Shown one piece after another: positions 61,154-64,000 of a stretch of 64,000 bases of DNA (positions within the stretch are counted from its first letter, which is position 1; each line of letters begins with the position of its first letter). The stretch lies in NCBI RefSeq assembly GCF_900107925.1, contig NZ_FNUJ01000004.1, forward strand, positions 372,001 to 436,000, given 5' to 3'. The notes beneath the pieces are model-generated. The model saw only the letters and a list, made by a program, of their open reading frames with translations. It was not told the origin of the DNA and made no database searches. This stretch comes from Amycolatopsis pretoriensis (lineage in GTDB: Bacteria; Actinomycetota; Actinomycetes; Mycobacteriales; Pseudonocardiaceae). The translations under genes and the position numbers were made by a program.

Positions 61154-61977
61154 CCGGCTGGGTCGCGCGTCCCGGACGTTGGGTCGTCTGGACCGTCGTC
61201 GCGTTCTTCTTCGTCAACCTCGCCGGCGTCGTGCTCTCGGTGGTCGTCGACTCCTTCGGTGTGCAGTGGTTCGGCACGTGGCTGCCGGACGGCTTCACCA
61301 CCCACTGGTACGCCGACGCCTGGCGCGAGTTCGGCCTTTCCGACGTCCTCCTCACCACGGCGATCGTCGCCCTGGTCGTGATCGCCGTGTCGGTGGCGGT
61401 CGGCGTCCCGGCCGCCTACGCGCTGGCCCGCCGCACGTTCCCCGGCAAGCGCCTGGTGATGCTGCTGTTCGTGCTGCCGATCCTGATCCCTCCCATCACC
61501 TACGGCATCCCGCTGGCCACCGTGCTCTACAAGTTCCACCTGGCCGGCACGATCACCGGCGTCATCCTGGCCAACCTCGTGCCGTCGGTGCCGTTCGTCG
61601 TGCTGACCATGACGCCGTTCATCGAGCAGATCGACCCGAAGATCGAAGCCGCCGCGCGCATGTCCGGCGCGCGCACGGTCTCGGTGTTCACCCGGATCCT
61701 GGGCCCGCTGCTGCTACCGGGGATCCTGGCCGCCTCGATCCTCGTGCTGGTCCGGACGGTCGGCATGTTCGAGCTGACGTTCCTCACCGCCGGCCCGGAC
61801 TCGACGACCCTCGTCGTGGCGCTCTACAACTCCGTGTTCGCCGCGGGCATCCGCGCCAACCAGTCGGTCGACGCCATGGCGACCATCTACACCGCCTCCA
61901 TGCTCGTGCTCCTCCTCGTTGCGTTGCGGTTCGTGAACCCGACCCAGCTCGTCACGCGGATCCGGGAGGAGGCCTAG
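61150..61977 (+). CDS. ABC importer permease 2
   Basis: 275 residues, six membrane helices, EAA loop IEAAARMSGARTVSVFTRILGP near 167-188. PotC-like position as last gene of the importer operon. ATG 61150 forms an ATGA overlap with permease 1. A nested inverted-repeat structure follows the stop. Confidence 0.9.
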   Translation: MTGWVARPGRWVVWTVVAFFFVNLAGVVLSVVVDSFGVQWFGTWLPDGFTTHWYADAWREFGLSDVLLTTAIVALVVIAVSVAVGVPAAYALARRTFPGKRLVMLLFVLPILIPPITYGIPLATVLYKFHLAGTITGVILANLVPSVPFVVLTMTPFIEQIDPKIEAAARMSGARTVSVFTRILGPLLLPGILAASILVLVRTVGMFELTFLTAGPDSTTLVVALYNSVFAAGIRANQSVDAMATIYTASMLVLLLVALRFVNPTQLVTRIREEA

Positions 61978-61980
61978 CCC

Positions 61981-62044
61981 GTTCGCTCATGCGTTCGACT
62001 CTACCGCGAAAAGTCGAACACCTGATCGACACGATCGAGCGAAC
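61981..62044 (+). terminator. Nested stem structure after the importer operon
   Basis: An outer 8-bp stem GTTCGCTC (61981-61988)/GAGCGAAC (62037-62044) encloses an inner 8-bp stem GTTCGACT (61993-62000)/AGTCGAAC (62012-62019). It starts 3 nt after the stop codon and has no T-run. A terminator is likely; a regulatory site for the next gene is an alternative. Confidence 0.5.
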
Positions 62045-62053
62045 TCGCAGGTC

Positions 62054-62084
62054 TTGCGCCTCCCCCGAGGGGAGCTGCCACTCT
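62054..62084 (+). promoter_or_regulatory. MerR-type promoter with 19-bp spacer
   Basis: TTGCGC (62054-62059) and CACTCT (62079-62084) are separated by 19 bp. The spacer contains the palindrome CTCCCCCGAGGGGAG (62060-62074). The overlong spacer filled by a palindrome is the classic MerR target, which the activator twists into register. The ATG begins 7 nt after the -10, so the transcript is probably leaderless. Confidence 0.8.
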
Positions 62085-62090
62085 TGCGGC

Positions 62091-62933
62091 ATGCGGTATT
62101 CGATCGGCGAACTCGCCCACCAGACCGGGCTGACGGTGAAAGCTGTCCGGTTCTACTCGGATCGCGGCCTCGTGCCGCCGTCCGGGCGCAACACCGCGGG
62201 CCAGCGCCGTTACGACGACGCCGCGCTGGCCCGGCTCGACGTCATCCGGATCCTCCGCGACCTCGATGTCGACCTCGCCACGATCCGGCGGGTGATCGAC
62301 GGGGAGACCACCGTCGCGGAGGTGGCGGCGGAGCACGCCGCGGCGGTGGAGGTGCAGATCGGCGTGCTGCGCCGGCGAAGGGAAGTGCTGAACGCGGTGG
62401 CGGACCGTGGCTCGTGCCCCGGAGAAGGGGGTCTCCCGCACCAGCGGGCCCTGCTGTCCGAAGTGGAGCGGCGCTGCCTGATCGGCGACTTCCTCGCCGA
62501 TGCGTTGGGTGATCGTCCCGAGCTGGCGGGGATCGCCCAGACTCTGACCCCGGACCTGCCCGAGGACCCCAGCCCCGAACAAGCCGAGGCGTGGCTCGAG
62601 CTGGCCGCGCTGATGCGGGACACGGAGTTCCGCGCGAACCTGCGCCGGCTCGCGGACGGTCACGAAGGCGGGTTGCGTCGTGACCTGGCGGCCGAGGTGC
62701 GGGACGCCGTCACCCCGGCCGTCGCGGCCGGGATCGTGCCGAAGTCCCCGGCGGCGAAGGCGATCGTCGACGGGTTGGGGCGCGATCCCGGCGAGCTCTG
62801 GAAGTGGCTCGGCGTCGTCAACGATCCGCGCCGCGAGCGCTATATGGAGCTATTGGGGGTGATCAACGGCTGGGCGGCACCGGAAAGCCTGGGTCCCGCT
62901 TTCGACTGGCTGGCCGAGGCCATGGCGGCCTGA
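62091..62933 (+). CDS. MerR-family transcriptional regulator
   Basis: 280 residues. N-terminal MerR winged helix (1-70, MRYSIGELAHQTGLTVKAVRFYSDRGLVPP) and dimerisation coiled coil (about 85-110). A long helical C-terminal domain (about 125-275) is not of metal-binding type: the single Cys is in RGSCPGEGG. It probably senses an organic ligand or stress. ATG 62091, likely autoregulated from its own promoter. The last 71 bp overlap the convergent thrS frame. Confidence 0.88.
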   Translation: MRYSIGELAHQTGLTVKAVRFYSDRGLVPPSGRNTAGQRRYDDAALARLDVIRILRDLDVDLATIRRVIDGETTVAEVAAEHAAAVEVQIGVLRRRREVLNAVADRGSCPGEGGLPHQRALLSEVERRCLIGDFLADALGDRPELAGIAQTLTPDLPEDPSPEQAEAWLELAALMRDTEFRANLRRLADGHEGGLRRDLAAEVRDAVTPAVAAGIVPKSPAAKAIVDGLGRDPGELWKWLGVVNDPRRERYMELLGVINGWAAPESLGPAFDWLAEAMAA

Positions 62934-64000
62934 CCGCCTCCAGGACCGATGCCAGCGCGTCCTCCACCGGTCGGGCGTCCACTCGGCTTCCGTCGCGCAA
63001 CCGGACGGAAAGCTGCCTGGCGGCGACCTCCTGCGGGCCGATGACGGCCTGGAACGGCACGAGCCGACCGTCCCGGATCCGCGCGCCGAGGCTGCCCTCG
63101 GACGCGATCTCGACCCGCAGGTCGTCGCAACTGTCCACAAGCGACTGCGCGTACGGCAGCTCCGCGGCGGACAACGGCAGCAACCGCAGCTGCACCGGCG
63201 CCAGCCAGGCCGGGAACGCGCCGCCGTGGACCTCGACGAGTTGCGCCACCGCGCGTTCGACGCTGCCGATGATGCTGCGGTGGACCATGACCGGCCGGTG
63301 CTTGGCGGCGTCCGCGCCGACGTACTCGAGGCCGAACTGCTCGGGCTGGTGGAAGTCGACCTGGACGGTGGACAGGGTCGATTCGCGGCCCGCGCTGTCG
63401 GCGATCTGGACGTCGATCTTGGGGCCGTAGAAGGCGGCTTCGCCCTCGACGGCGTCGTAAGGGAGGCCGTCGAGGACCGACCGCAGGATGGCCACGGCGG
63501 CGTCCCAGTTCCCGGGCACGTACTTCCCACCGGGGCCGGGCAGGGAAAGACGGTAACGCGCGGGGCGGATGCCGAGAGCGTCGTAGGCCTGGCGGATCAG
63601 CGCCAGCGCGGCGGCGGCCTCGGCTTCGACCTGGTCGAGGGTGCAGAAGACGTGGGCGTCGTTGAGCTGGATCGCGCGTACCCGGTTCAGGCCGCCGAGC
63701 GCGCCGGAGAGTTCACTGCGGAACATGCCGCCGAGCTCGGCGATCCGCAGCGGCAATTCGCGATAGCTGCGGCCGCGGGACCGGTAGATCAGCGCGTGGT
63801 GCGGGCAGAGGCTCGGCCGCAGCACGAGCTGCTCGCCGCCGACGTCCATCGGCGGGTACATGTCGTCGCGGTAGTGCGCCCAGTGCCCGGAAACTTCGTA
63901 GAGTTCCCGTTTCCCGAGCACCGGTGAATGGACGTGCCGGTAGCCGGCGCGGCGTTCGAGGTCGTGGACGTACTGCTCGAGGCTGTGCCGGACGGCGGCG
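62863..64000 (-). CDS. thrS: Threonyl-tRNA synthetase, C-terminal part (5' end outside window)
   Basis: The frame is open to the window edge; 378 residues of catalytic and anticodon-binding domains are visible. Class II signature and zinc ligands are intact: Cys in LRPSLCPHH, His in NDAHVFCT and His in MVHRSIIGSVER. The Thr-site loop in GKRELYEVSGHW is present too. The anticodon domain is shortened and divergent (PVQLRLLPLS, then GARIRDGRLVPFQAVIGP), and the Pro/Arg tail overlaps merR. This is unlike the housekeeping enzyme, suggesting a paralogue, possibly one tied to antibiotic resistance. Whether editing domains exist upstream cannot be seen. Confidence 0.88.
   Translation of the reverse strand, partial: AAVRHSLEQYVHDLERRAGYRHVHSPVLGKRELYEVSGHWAHYRDDMYPPMDVGGEQLVLRPSLCPHHALIYRSRGRSYRELPLRIAELGGMFRSELSGALGGLNRVRAIQLNDAHVFCTLDQVEAEAAAALALIRQAYDALGIRPARYRLSLPGPGGKYVPGNWDAAVAILRSVLDGLPYDAVEGEAAFYGPKIDVQIADSAGRESTLSTVQVDFHQPEQFGLEYVGADAAKHRPVMVHRSIIGSVERAVAQLVEVHGGAFPAWLAPVQLRLLPLSAAELPYAQSLVDSCDDLRVEIASEGSLGARIRDGRLVPFQAVIGPQEVAARQLSVRLRDGSRVDARPVEDALASVLEAVRPPWPRPASRKRDPGFPVPPSR

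Overview
The window comes from a very GC-rich actinobacterium, most likely Pseudonocardiaceae and Amycolatopsis-like. The evidence is the mycothiol synthase gene, a GlnR orphan regulator, an RsiG-type anti-sigma factor, PhoP-style boxes, GTG and TTG starts, and long spurious antisense frames typical of about 70% GC. I saw no rRNA, tRNA, CRISPR array or intact insertion sequence.

Left third (1-24 kb): a mostly conserved chromosomal core that follows, from memory, the M. tuberculosis Rv0810c-Rv0823c order: DUF3073, YgfZ, PabC, nitrobindin, DUF1416, thiosulfate sulfurtransferase, thioredoxin, LmeA-like DUF2993, GlnR, MshD, phosphate transport, PhoU, LCP protein and (12 kb further on) Dus. Extra genes are inserted: an L-asparaginase/RsiG pair, a PxpB/PxpC pair, a broken MFS transporter, and the complete pstSCAB operon. 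PHO boxes precede both pstS and phoU. The LCP protein has a roughly 560-residue disordered cytoplasmic arm carrying a 66-bp tandem repeat.

Middle (24-40 kb): a GGDEF diguanylate cyclase, isopentenyl diphosphate isomerase and an epoxide-hydrolase-like protein lead into the accessory part. A five-gene run with 4-nt overlaps (GntR, ADP-ribosylglycohydrolase-like, PfkB kinase, NCS1 permease, cysteine hydrolase) looks like a nucleoside or ribosyl-compound salvage operon. A 995-residue NACHT/leucine-rich NLR-like protein of the type seen in bacterial antiphage defence starts 10 nt behind it. After Dus comes a three-gene island of visibly lower GC: an atypical class III nucleotide cyclase, diverging from an unknown two-domain protein and a radical SAM enzyme without auxiliary-cluster cysteines. 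These two loci are the best candidates for an undescribed system.

Right part (39-64 kb): a mixture of housekeeping and adaptive genes. They include a Gfo/Idh oxidoreductase, membrane proteins, a Tat-exported phosphoesterase, HelR (RNA polymerase recycling, linked to rifamycin tolerance), an Lrp regulator beside an amino-acid permease, a TetR/FAD-monooxygenase pair with two mirror-image operators, a diaminopimelate decarboxylase, an ECF sigma factor and a fatty-acid desaturase. Next come a GntR-controlled DapA-like aldolase with a four-gene ABC importer, a MerR regulator with a textbook 19-bp-spacer promoter, and the 3' part of a threonyl-tRNA synthetase gene cut by the window end.
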